From NCBI GenBank assembly GCA_047638515.1, contig JBLIME010000164.1:1-5984 (forward strand): a DNA stretch of 5,984 nt, read 5' to 3'. The notes below the pieces were generated by a model. The model was not told where the DNA came from. It did not search any database and saw only the letters and a list, made by a program, of their open reading frames with translations. Below, piece after piece: positions 1 to 5,448 of this stretch (positions are counted from its first letter, which is position 1; every line of letters begins with the position of its first letter). The DNA comes from CANLBN01 sp047638515. GTDB taxonomy: Bacteria > Pseudomonadota > Gammaproteobacteria > Pseudomonadales > Cellvibrionaceae. The translations under genes and the position numbers were made by a program.

Positions 1-89
1 TCGCCGACAATCAACTCTTCGAAGCTATTAATATGTTGAAAGGTTTAGCTATTTTCAATAAGGCAAAAACTAATCTCAAGACTCAATAA
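1..89 (+). CDS. C-terminal end of a probable S41 family (CtpA-type) peptidase, partial
   Basis: The reading frame starting at base 3 is open from the window edge and ends in a tandem stop TAA TAA (87-92), giving 28 residues that begin ADNQLFEAINMLKGL. The pattern D-x-Q-L-x-x-A-x-x-x-L-K-G-L close to the C-terminus is what I recall at the end of proteobacterial C-terminal processing peptidases, which cleave periplasmic and membrane proteins and usually carry a PDZ domain and a Ser-Lys dyad. None of those catalytic parts lie inside the window, so the identity rests on this short tail and on the following gene: in Pseudomonas and relatives an S41 peptidase commonly precedes a YibQ-like deacetylase. 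The gap to the next start is 81 bp, compatible with one transcript. That a coding frame ends here is fairly safe; the family name is an inference. Confidence 0.6.
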   Translation, partial: ADNQLFEAINMLKGLAIFNKAKTNLKTQ

Positions 90-102
90 TAACTTGTCGG
101 TT

Positions 103-121
103 AGTCATCATTGCGATGACT
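103..121 (+). other. short perfect hairpin between the peptidase and deacetylase genes
   Basis: AGTCATC (103-109) and GATGACT (115-121) are perfect inverted arms of 7 bp around the 5-base loop ATTGC, extendable by two T-G wobble pairs. No run of T follows, so it is not a canonical intrinsic terminator. In a peptidase-deacetylase transcript it could act as an mRNA stabiliser or partial attenuator. It may also have no role. Confidence 0.3.
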
Positions 122-170
122 GGGCTCTCACTAAGTATCATCTATTAACTGTTAAGTCAGTGGCAAAGTA

Positions 171-1208
171 ATGTTAACAAACTGTCCGATAAGACCGTCA
201 AAGTCGAGCATTGTTGGCGTTAGCTTGGCGTTATTTTTTCTTTTTCTGGCCGGGTGGACAATGCCCGTCGTGAGCGCGCCCGCTGATATTCGTGAGGTCA
301 CTTCAAGACAGAGACCCACTAGCTCAGTTAGCCCCATATTCAATACAGACTTCCTCCATAGGCCTCACCATCAAGCCCCTGCGCCAGAGTCAAGCGCCAG
401 CCCAATCATTAAAAACTCGATAATAGTTAACGCCAACATTGACAGTCTTCTCAATACGGATATAGATTTACGGAAAGGCACAGACCCCATCAAGCAGCGA
501 GGACAGGCAGTTATCGTCGCTGAGGTCGCCATTATTATCGATGATATTGGCTATAACCGTAGCCAGGGATTAGCGGCAATCAATATCTCTGGAAATTTAA
601 CTTATGCCATAATTCCCCACAGCCCTTATGCAAAATTTTTAGCGACCACTGCCCATCAGCAGCAGAAAGAAGTTATTTTACACGCGCCCATGAGTAATAT
701 TCACGATCATCCGATGGGTAAATCAGGATTGACTGAAGACATGGACGAAGCGGCTTTTGACCATACTCTGCTAAATGCGATGGCCTCGGTGCCTCACATT
801 AAGGGCGTGAATAATCATATGGGTAGTTTGTTGACACAGATGCAGCGCCCCATGAATTGGACCATGAGAACACTGAAAGCAAACGGACTTTTTTTTATCG
901 ACAGTCGGACAACGTCAGCTAGTGTCGCTTGGAAAACGGCACAAAAATACGGCATCGCTTCTCTTAAACGCGATGTTTTTCTCGATCATAAGCGCGACAG
1001 CTTATTTATGGCAGAGCAGTTTGAGCGCTTTATTAACATCGCTAAGGGCAATGGATATGCTATCGCTATCGCCCATCCGTACCCAGAAACCATACAATAC
1101 CTGATAAACAACATACATCGCCTTCAAGCGCACGGCATTCGTTTAATGCCAGTATCTGAACTTGTTGGCCGCTACTCACCCAACAGACAGCAGCAGGCTA
1201 AAAGGTAA
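171..1208 (+). CDS. yibQ: divergent polysaccharide deacetylase, YibQ/DUF610 family, secreted
   Basis: This 345-residue protein belongs to the divergent polysaccharide deacetylase family (a carbohydrate esterase-like NodB-related fold), whose members act in the periplasm and whose substrate is not established. Residues 1-36 form a signal peptide: a short N-region with R8 and K11, a hydrophobic core at about 14-29, and a VSA-type cleavage site after A36. Residues 37-115 are a Ser/Pro/His-rich linker. The domain runs from about 118 to 333 with the family landmarks in order: IIIDDIG (121-127, paired Asp 124-125), HAPM (171-174), NNHMGS (214-219), IDSRT (243-247), RDVFLD (267-272) and AHPYPE (301-306). 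All expected metal or active-site His and Asp positions appear intact. ATG 171 is the only in-frame start after the upstream stop at 153; its Shine-Dalgarno is weak, which fits translation within an operon behind the peptidase gene. The convergent hisF lies over 600 bp downstream. Family assignment is firm; the symbol is by homology. Confidence 0.93.
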   Translation: MLTNCPIRPSKSSIVGVSLALFFLFLAGWTMPVVSAPADIREVTSRQRPTSSVSPIFNTDFLHRPHHQAPAPESSASPIIKNSIIVNANIDSLLNTDIDLRKGTDPIKQRGQAVIVAEVAIIIDDIGYNRSQGLAAINISGNLTYAIIPHSPYAKFLATTAHQQQKEVILHAPMSNIHDHPMGKSGLTEDMDEAAFDHTLLNAMASVPHIKGVNNHMGSLLTQMQRPMNWTMRTLKANGLFFIDSRTTSASVAWKTAQKYGIASLKRDVFLDHKRDSLFMAEQFERFINIAKGNGYAIAIAHPYPETIQYLINNIHRLQAHGIRLMPVSELVGRYSPNRQQQAKR

Positions 1209-1224
1209 GCTCTCAAGCTACAAT

Positions 1225-1276
1225 TACCTGCTTTTCTGATCGGGTACAGCTACTTATCGGATCAGAAATACCTGCT
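1225..1276. repeat. long hairpin bracketed by perfect 8-bp direct repeats
   Basis: Arms TTTCTGATC (1233-1241) and GATCAGAAA (1260-1268) are a perfect 9-bp inverted repeat. The stem continues past one G-G mismatch through four more pairs (1243-1246 with 1255-1258, one of them G-T) to an 8-base loop. TACCTGCT occurs directly against the outside of each arm (1225-1232 and 1269-1276). The hairpin starts about 25 bp after the yibQ stop. It could serve as a rho-independent-like 3' end, but neither strand has a T run after it. The abutting direct repeats resemble a target-site duplication around a very small palindromic element, or a member of a dispersed extragenic palindrome family. Which of these applies cannot be told from one copy. 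Confidence 0.6.
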
Positions 1277-1305
1277 ATCGACTCTGCCTAGCCTTGTGCT
1301 TGAAG

Positions 1306-1333
1306 TTTACACATCTTTATTAACGTATCTAAT
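1306..1333 (+). promoter_or_regulatory. candidate sigma-70 promoter for the small unit at 1340-1711
   Basis: A -35 box TTTACA (1306-1311, 5 of 6 to consensus) and a -10 box TCTAAT (1328-1333, 5 of 6) are separated by 16 bp. The predicted start of transcription is about 1340, immediately before the foldable element at 1342. The score equals that of the arsR promoter in this same window. Promoter-like hexamers arise by chance in intergenic DNA, so confidence is moderate and rests partly on the orderly signals downstream. Confidence 0.4.
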
Positions 1334-1341
1334 AGCGGGAA

Positions 1342-1391
1342 CAACATCTACCTTGTTAAGAAAGCAGCTTTAACGTTTAAGTAGATAGTTG
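1342..1391 (+). promoter_or_regulatory. folded 5' leader or small RNA element upstream of the small ORF
   Basis: CAACATCTAC (1342-1351) pairs with GTAGAT (1381-1386) and GTTG (1388-1391), a 10-bp stem broken only by bulged A1387. The stem continues after bulged C1352 through two T-A pairs, then GTTAAG (1355-1360) with TTTAAC (1369-1374), including one G-T pair, to an 8-base loop. About 18 pairs in 50 bases starting two bases after the predicted transcription start suggest a structured leader or the body of a small RNA. No T run follows, so it is not a terminator. I do not recognise a named riboswitch family in it. Confidence 0.4.
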
Positions 1392-1448
1392 ATACCGACA
1401 AGTGGGCAGTCTTTCTCAGTAGAATTCTAAGCACTTTGGAGATGTGAG

Positions 1449-1559
1449 ATGAAGGATTTAACTTTAAATCGCAAAGGCGAGAGTAAACCTCACAAAATCG
1501 CTCTGCGCGTATTTTCATTCAACATAATTACTGGTGCTTTAGAGCTCGCGAGAGTATAG
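1449..1559 (+). CDS. small ORF of unknown function, possibly the 5' half of a frameshifted gene
   Basis: ATG 1449 opens a 36-residue frame beginning MKDLTLNRKGESKPHK and ending GALELARV before TAG 1557-1559. A good Shine-Dalgarno GGAG (1438-1441) sits 7 bases upstream, better than those of several long genes here. The N-terminal half is basic and the C-terminal half is moderately hydrophobic. I do not recognise the family. After the stop, the frame starting at 1562 reads IDPYDSHLDTTGGIDNFIQF and runs to TAG 1664-1666 (34 residues), which looks protein-like. A single missing base near 1545-1556 would fuse the two into a protein of about 72 residues. It may therefore be a genuine micro-ORF, a recently broken short gene, or a sequencing error. 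A promoter-like sequence and folded leader precede it and a hairpin terminator follows. Confidence 0.35.
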   Translation: MKDLTLNRKGESKPHKIALRVFSFNIITGALELARV

Positions 1560-1835
1560 GGATCGACCCCTATGACAGCCATCTAGATACAACGGGCGGC
1601 ATCGATAATTTTATTCAGTTCTTGGGTACTGCCGAGAAAAAACTAGTCGATAAAATAAGCGAGTAGACGCAGCAAAGTTGCCTAGGTAGCAGCCACCGCT
1701 CATGGCTGTTTGGGACGTCGAGCTTAATGATTGATAACCTTATCCCACCGCCTCCTAGTATAATTAATGACCCGTCGCACGCTTTTACAAGCTCAAATTC
1801 CGCAGCAGCCTGTTCGCCGCAAGCTTTTTGCGTAC
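1560..1835. other. intergenic remainder between the small ORF and hisF
   Basis: The first 107 bases carry the out-of-frame continuation described with the small ORF and a 6-bp hairpin (ATAGGG 1556-1561 with CCCTAT 1568-1573). A terminator-like hairpin follows at 1688-1711. From there to the end of hisF there is a perfect TATAAT (1759-1764) with no -35 at usable spacing and a weak 5-bp hairpin (1818-1822 with 1828-1832) that could mark the hisF 3' end on the minus strand, though without a T run. No further gene is supported. Confidence 0.4.
1688..1711 (+). terminator. candidate hairpin terminator after the small ORF region
   Basis: AGCAGCCA (1688-1695) pairs with TGGCTGTT (1703-1710) as an 8-bp stem with one G-T pair around a 7-base loop. 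Only three T residues follow on the plus strand, so efficiency is doubtful. It lies about 20 bases after the TAG at 1664-1666. It could also act on the minus strand as a distal stop for hisF transcripts. Confidence 0.35.
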
Positions 1836-2612
1836 TTAATCTAGTCTAACTTCAATGCCCTGCTTATGCATAAACGCCTTTGCCTCGGGCACACTGTATT
1901 CGGCAAAATGGAAAATACTTGCCGCCAGAACTGCATCGGCACCGCCCAACGTTACGCCGTCAGCTAAATGCTGTAAATTGCCGACGCCGCCCGATGCAAT
2001 CACAGGGATCGAAACTGCGTCACTGATAGAGCGAGTTAAGGCTAAATCGAAGCCATCTTTAGTGCCATCCTTATCCATACTGGTCAATAATATTTCACCA
2101 GCACCATAACGGGCCATTTTAATCGCCCATTCGACAGCATCTATACCCGTTGGTTTGCGCCCACCGTGCGTAAATATTTCCCAACGGTTTGGCGCACCCG
2201 CCACACTCACTTTCTTGGCATCAATCGCCACCACGATACATTGCGCACCAAAACGTGCAGAGGCTGCTTTAACAAATTCTGGATTGAACACGGCAGCGGA
2301 GTTAATACCCACCTTATCGGCGCCGGCATTAAGCATCGTGCGAATATCATCAAGGGTGCGAATACCACCGCCGACGGTTAGCGGAATGAACACTTCTGAG
2401 GCGATCGCCTCGACGATATGTACGGTGGTCTCCCGACCTTCGTGGGTTGCCGTAATATCTAAAAAAGTGATTTCATCAGCACCTTGCTCATTGTATCGTT
2501 TTGCCACCTCGACTGGGTCGCCAGCATCGCGAATATCGACAAATTGAACGCCTTTAACGACGCGCCCACAGTCGACATCAAGACAGGGAATAATTCGTTT
2601 AGCAAGAGCCAT
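1836..2612 (-). CDS. hisF: imidazole glycerol phosphate synthase, cyclase subunit HisF
   Basis: HisF is the cyclase half of the HisF-HisH enzyme. It uses ammonia from the HisH glutaminase to convert PRFAR into imidazole glycerol phosphate (for histidine) and AICAR (returned to purine synthesis), in the cytoplasm. The 258-residue (beta/alpha)8 barrel is full length for the family. It starts MALAKRIIPCLDVD with catalytic D12, and the second catalytic aspartate is D131 in VVAIDAKK. Phosphate-binding loops GGGIR (81-85) and SGGVG (207-211) and the LLTSMDKDGTKDGFD stretch (175-189) are intact. On the minus strand the Shine-Dalgarno GAGA (plus 2618-2621) lies 5 bases before ATG 2612. hisA or hisH would usually be immediately upstream in gammaproteobacteria; here the upstream neighbour is a malic enzyme gene 163 bp away, so hisF probably has its own promoter. 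It is convergent with the yibQ side. Confidence 0.98.
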   Translation of the reverse strand: MALAKRIIPCLDVDCGRVVKGVQFVDIRDAGDPVEVAKRYNEQGADEITFLDITATHEGRETTVHIVEAIASEVFIPLTVGGGIRTLDDIRTMLNAGADKVGINSAAVFNPEFVKAASARFGAQCIVVAIDAKKVSVAGAPNRWEIFTHGGRKPTGIDAVEWAIKMARYGAGEILLTSMDKDGTKDGFDLALTRSISDAVSIPVIASGGVGNLQHLADGVTLGGADAVLAASIFHFAEYSVPEAKAFMHKQGIEVRLD

Positions 2613-2642
2613 TAGTTTCTCAACAATAAAAAATTAAAAAAT

Positions 2643-2648
2643 ATTATA
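2643..2648 (-). promoter_or_regulatory. hisF: possible -10 box of a hisF promoter
   Basis: On the minus strand a perfect TATAAT (plus 2643-2648) lies 30 bases upstream of the hisF start, immediately preceded by TG. There is no good -35 hexamer at 16-18 bp; TTGTCT occurs only 10 bp upstream. The A/T-rich tract between the box and the gene fits a short leader. The absence of a co-directional his gene just upstream makes a local promoter likely. Confidence 0.35.
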
Positions 2649-2706
2649 CAGGTGTTTAAGACAACTACTCTTGCTCTTTTGACGAACCCTAGCGGCCTTA
2701 ACCGGC

Positions 2707-2720
2707 AGAGCGACTGCTCT
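2707..2720. other. small hairpin between maeA and hisF
   Basis: AGAGC (2707-2711) and GCTCT (2716-2720) form a 5-bp stem with a 4-base loop about 56 bp beyond the maeA stop. On the minus strand, in the direction of maeA transcription, a T6 run lies before the hairpin and not after it, so this is not a standard intrinsic terminator. Nothing else is visible in the 163-bp gap apart from the hisF -10-like box. Confidence 0.25.
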
Positions 2721-2775
2721 TAAAAAATCGATAGTACTGGCTACACTGATCTCAAACTACTTTACAATCTATCAC

Positions 2776-4470
2776 TTAAATACTCACTCTTTTATAAGGT
2801 CGATATTCGGGCAACCAGAAGTTTTTCTCAATACGCTCATAAATCACCTCGTCAGAAACTTCTAAAGCTAGACCTTCCTGCATCGCCATCTTAGCCACTT
2901 CAAAAGCAATTTTTTTACTCAAGCCGGCAATGTCGCTAATAGCGGGCAACAGCGCTCCCTCGCCACTCATAGCCAGTGGAGAGGCCTCCGCCAAGGTAGC
3001 ACTGGTGACCATCAACATAGCGTCACTAATTAAACTGGCTTCAGCGACAATCACGCCTAGACCTATGCCCGGGAATATATAACTGTTATTACATTGCGCG
3101 ATTGGATAAAGCCTCTTTTTATATTCTACCGGCTTAAATGGGCTGCCAGTGGCAATAATAACCTGTCCATCGGTCCACTCGATAACTTGCTCGGGTGTGG
3201 CTTCAACTTGTCTAGATGGGTTGCTGAGAGGAAAAATGATCGGTAGTTCGCAGTACTTCTTCATGTTGCGAATGACTAGTTCGCTGAATAGACCTGCTTG
3301 GCCCGAAACGCCAATCAAAACATCTGGTTTTGCGCAATTAACCACATCCAATAACGATGCGTAATCACCGCTAAACGTCCACGCTTGTAAATTTTTTGTA
3401 GGCTGAACCAGACGCTGCTGGAAATCGCGCAGGCCTTGCATGCCCTCTGTCAACAAGCCAAAGCGATCGATCATAAAAACTTGGCTGCGAGCTTGGCTAT
3501 CGGATATGCCTTCGCTGCACATCTGTTTAACGATCATTTCGGCAATGCCACAACCGGCGGAACCGGCACCCACAAAGGCTACTCGCTGTTGCGAAAGTTT
3601 ACTGTTTTTACTTTTACAAGCAGCTAGAATAGTTCCTACAGCAACGGCAGCAGTGCCTTGAATATCATCGTTGAAGCAGCAGATTTTCTCCCGGTACCTC
3701 TCCAGTAAAGGCATCGCATTAGGCTGAGCGAAGTCTTCAAACTGCAACATCACTTCTGGCCAACGACGCTGCACCGCGTTAATAAACATATCTACGAATT
3801 CATCGTATTCTTTTTGGCCAATACGCTTATGTCGCGCACCCATATACATTGGATCGGCCAATAACTTCTCATTATTAGTTCCGACATCGAGCATTACCGG
3901 CAAAGTGTAAGCGGGGCTTATGCCACCACAAGCGGTATACAGCGACAGCTTGCCAATGGGTATACCCATGCCACCAATGCCTTGATCACCTAGGCCTAGA
4001 ATACGTTCGCCATCGGTGACGACAATGACTTTCACCTTGCGTTTAGTCGCATTACGCAAAATGTCATCCATTTGGTGGCGCTCAGAATACGATATAAATA
4101 ATCCGCGTGAACTGCGGTAAATATCCGAAAACTGCTCACAGGCATCGCCCACTGTCGGAGTATAAATGATTGGCATCATTTCGTTAATGTGTTCTTTAAC
4201 CAAACGGTAATAGAGAGTCTCGTTGTTATCTTGAATAGCTCTTAAGTAGATATGTTTATTAATAGGCTCATCAAAACTAGAGTACTGCATATAGGCACGC
4301 TCTACCTGCTCCTCGATCGACTCATAACGAGGTGGAATTAGCCCAGTTAGATTAAAAGTGACTCGTTCTTGTGCACTAAAAGCACTGCCTTTATTGAGTA
4401 GCGGCGTCTCTAATAGTGATGGTCCTGAGTGGGGGATATAAAGTGCACTTTTTATCGCTGGGTTATTCAT
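2776..4470 (-). CDS. maeA: NAD-dependent malic enzyme (oxaloacetate-decarboxylating)
   Basis: The enzyme oxidatively decarboxylates L-malate to pyruvate and CO2 with reduction of NAD, linking the TCA cycle to pyruvate metabolism in the cytoplasm. At 564 residues it matches the E. coli MaeA (SfcA) length. Landmarks: YTPTVGDACEQF with catalytic Tyr 103; GIGGMGIPIGKLSLY with the catalytic Lys 174; metal ligands Glu 245-Asp 246 (FEDF) and Asp 269 in FNDDIQGTA (266-274); Rossmann motif GAGSAG (301-306); SNPS (416-419); and NNSYIFPGIGLG (461-472). D335 at the end of the second Rossmann strand (VFMIDRFGLL) favours NAD over NADP, in line with the assignment. On the minus strand AGGA (plus 4481-4484) lies 10 bases before ATG 4470, somewhat long but usable. 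hisF lies downstream on the same strand; the ars operon diverges upstream. No defects were seen. Confidence 0.97.
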   Translation of the reverse strand: MNNPAIKSALYIPHSGPSLLETPLLNKGSAFSAQERVTFNLTGLIPPRYESIEEQVERAYMQYSSFDEPINKHIYLRAIQDNNETLYYRLVKEHINEMMPIIYTPTVGDACEQFSDIYRSSRGLFISYSERHQMDDILRNATKRKVKVIVVTDGERILGLGDQGIGGMGIPIGKLSLYTACGGISPAYTLPVMLDVGTNNEKLLADPMYMGARHKRIGQKEYDEFVDMFINAVQRRWPEVMLQFEDFAQPNAMPLLERYREKICCFNDDIQGTAAVAVGTILAACKSKNSKLSQQRVAFVGAGSAGCGIAEMIVKQMCSEGISDSQARSQVFMIDRFGLLTEGMQGLRDFQQRLVQPTKNLQAWTFSGDYASLLDVVNCAKPDVLIGVSGQAGLFSELVIRNMKKYCELPIIFPLSNPSRQVEATPEQVIEWTDGQVIIATGSPFKPVEYKKRLYPIAQCNNSYIFPGIGLGVIVAEASLISDAMLMVTSATLAEASPLAMSGEGALLPAISDIAGLSKKIAFEVAKMAMQEGLALEVSDEVIYERIEKNFWLPEYRPYKRVSI

Positions 4471-5042
4471 TAAAATAATTTCCTGTTAAACGTAGTATTG
4501 AAACCAAAAAAAATTACAGTTTTTTCAGTTGATTACTGGGCTATTGCCGGTCACTTTTAGTCTCGCCATCGCCCCCACACTAAAATCACAGGTGAACTCT
4601 GTCAATGAATGCGCCGGCCACAACCAACAATAGTCGATGTGGATGAACTCGTTATTAGCCACCATAAATAATCCGCAACTATAACATCTTTATGAATTTA
4701 GGCTCGCTCAAGCTTGCACAATATTTCATGGGTCGAAACGTTAGGATCTACTCCAAGCCCTGCTTTAAGTCCTATTCTGATTGTTACTCCACGCCTAAGG
4801 CTCACCAGTGACCTATACAATGGCCACACGTAGGTTTTAAGTGTGTAACTTTTTACCTTAACTCAGCACTTTCTTGCATCTTTTTCTTCCGTGCTCGTCA
4901 CTAGCCACGGGGACACCCCTTACTCGCCCTGTAGAACAGGCCTCCAAAATACCGACAATGCTACTTTAATGTGTCTCATCGTTGATCCATACATTGAGGC
5001 TGAAAGCGGCCTTCTTTCAATATAAGCGTTGAAAGTTAAACC
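4471..5042. other. 570-bp intergenic region between maeA and the ars operon
   Basis: No ORF above about 46 codons with a credible ribosome site is present. Near maeA there is an A/T tract (A-rich 4501-4513 and T6 at 4520-4525) and a perfect minus-strand TTGACA (plus 4600-4605). That box has no good -10 at normal spacing, so the maeA promoter is unresolved. The middle holds small GC hairpins (GGGG 4909-4912 with CCCC 4916-4919; CCTGT 4928-4932 with ACAGG 4936-4940). The right end holds overlapping inverted repeats (5001-5035). A minus-strand 46-codon frame at 4525-4665 lacks a clear Shine-Dalgarno. The length and lack of genes fit remodelled DNA at an island junction, but no IS end or integrase is visible. 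Confidence 0.5.
5001..5035. repeat. overlapping inverted repeats just upstream of the arsR promoter
   Basis: TGAAAG (5001-5006) is complementary to CTTTCA (5014-5019), and CTTTCAA (5014-5020) is also complementary to TTGAAAG (5029-5035). The central arm can therefore pair with either flank, and the outer two are direct repeats 28-29 bp apart. The block ends 8 bp before the arsR -35 box, so it is probably not transcribed from that promoter. It could bind a second regulator or be coincidental. Confidence 0.35.
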
Positions 5043-5070
5043 TTTACATATGAAATAACATATATATGAT
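5043..5070 (+). promoter_or_regulatory. arsR: ars operon promoter
   Basis: The -35 box TTTACA (5043-5048) and -10 box TATGAT (5065-5070) each match consensus at 5 of 6 positions and are 16 bp apart. Transcription should begin near 5077, leaving about 24 bases of leader with the Shine-Dalgarno AGGAAG (5089-5094). This places the upstream in-frame ATG at 5071 outside the transcript and supports ATG 5101 as the arsR start. Confidence 0.65.
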
Positions 5071-5081
5071 ATGGCATATGT
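5046..5081. promoter_or_regulatory. probable ArsR operator, 36-bp imperfect palindrome
   Basis: The two 18-bp halves (5046-5063 and 5064-5081) are complementary at 15 of 18 positions; the mismatches are 5053/5074, 5054/5073 and 5058/5069. The outermost 7 bp (ACATATG and CATATGT) and the innermost 5 bp are perfect. It is built from CATAT-type motifs, in keeping with the A/T-rich dyads bound by ArsR/SmtB dimers. It overlaps the -35 box, spacer, -10 box and start of transcription, so a bound dimer or pair of dimers would exclude RNA polymerase. The palindrome is seen directly; binding by this ArsR is inferred from autoregulation typical of the family. Confidence 0.7.
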
Positions 5082-5100
5082 TTTATATAGGAAGCTGACT

Positions 5101-5424
5101 ATGACACCCCTGTCTTTTTATAAGTGCCTAGCTGACGACACTCGATTAAAAATACTGTTACTGGTTGCAGTAAAAAAAGAGCTCTGTGTCTGCGAGTTAA
5201 CGACTGCACTTGCACTTAGTCAGCCCAAAATATCTCGACATTTAGCCCAACTGCGGAAATGCCAACTACTAACAGATGAGCGTCGTGGACGCTGGGTCTA
5301 TTACCAACTTGACTCGCAGCTTCCAGGTTGGGCACATCAGGTGTTGCAACTGACTGCGACCTCAGCACAGAGCGACCTTGCGGTTGCATTAAATAATTTA
5401 ACGCGCAGTGGTGAGCTTTGCTAA
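5101..5424 (+). CDS. arsR: ArsR/SmtB family arsenite-responsive transcriptional repressor
   Basis: This 107-residue winged-helix repressor would keep the ars operon off until trivalent arsenic (or antimony) binds. The N-terminus SFYKCLADDTRLKIL is typical of the family. The metal-sensing helix carries ELCVCEL (27-33), with Cys 29 and Cys 31 matching the Cys32-x-Cys34 pair of the R773-type ArsR. The recognition helix is about residues 38-52 (ALSQPKISRHLAQLR), followed by the beta-hairpin wing DERRGRWVYYQL (59-70). The third R773 ligand position (Cys37, in LCVCDLC) is Thr 34 here; other cysteines are C9, C54 and the C-terminal C107. ATG 5101 is chosen over the in-frame ATG 5071 because AGGAAG lies 6 bases before it and 5071 abuts the -10 box, upstream of the expected transcription start. 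arsC follows after 24 bp. Confidence 0.94.
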   Translation: MTPLSFYKCLADDTRLKILLLVAVKKELCVCELTTALALSQPKISRHLAQLRKCQLLTDERRGRWVYYQLDSQLPGWAHQVLQLTATSAQSDLAVALNNLTRSGELC

Positions 5425-5448
5425 TTGCTAGACTCAACGGGAAAGAAT

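Larger units (their letters stand above)
1209..1448. other. intergenic stretch downstream of yibQ: hairpin, promoter and folded leader
   Basis: No ORF of convincing size lies here on either strand. From left to right it holds the direct-repeat-flanked hairpin, a candidate promoter, a 50-base foldable element just after the predicted transcription start, and a Shine-Dalgarno serving the small ORF at 1449. A weaker pairing of AAGTG (1400-1404) with CACTT (1432-1436) ends just before that Shine-Dalgarno. Confidence 0.5.

Noticed and set aside
1750..1757. AGGAGG Shine-Dalgarno-like sequence on the minus strand downstream of hisF
   Set aside because: The only nearby start, GTG two bases away, is too close and is followed almost at once by TAA; no frame opens.
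1731..1764. TTGATA (1731-1736) with a perfect TATAAT (1759-1764) on the plus strand
   Set aside because: The spacing is 22 bp, too long for a sigma-70 promoter, and nothing on the plus strand downstream needs it before the 3' end of the convergent hisF.
1767..1844. 25-codon plus-strand frame beginning MTRRTLLQAQIPQQ
   Set aside because: It has no Shine-Dalgarno, begins right at a TATAAT sequence, and runs into the antisense end of hisF.
2155..2547. 130-codon plus-strand frame
   Set aside because: It lies wholly antisense to hisF, whose family motifs and full length are certain; it is a shadow of hisF codon bias.
4692..4811. 39-codon plus-strand frame beginning MNLGSLKLAQYF
   Set aside because: No ribosome binding site or promoter, and no family resemblance that I recognise.
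4825..4854. Hairpin CACAC/GTGTG followed by TAACTTTTT
   Set aside because: The stem is only 5 bp with an 11-base loop, and there is no plus-strand gene upstream that it would terminate.
5071..5100. Extended arsR N-terminus from ATG 5071
   Set aside because: This ATG directly follows the -10 box, before the expected start of transcription, while ATG 5101 has AGGAAG at ideal spacing and gives the normal family N-terminus.
5425..5448. TTG start for arsC adding 8 residues
   Set aside because: ATG 5449 has a good Shine-Dalgarno and places the CX5R loop at the usual distance from the N-terminus.
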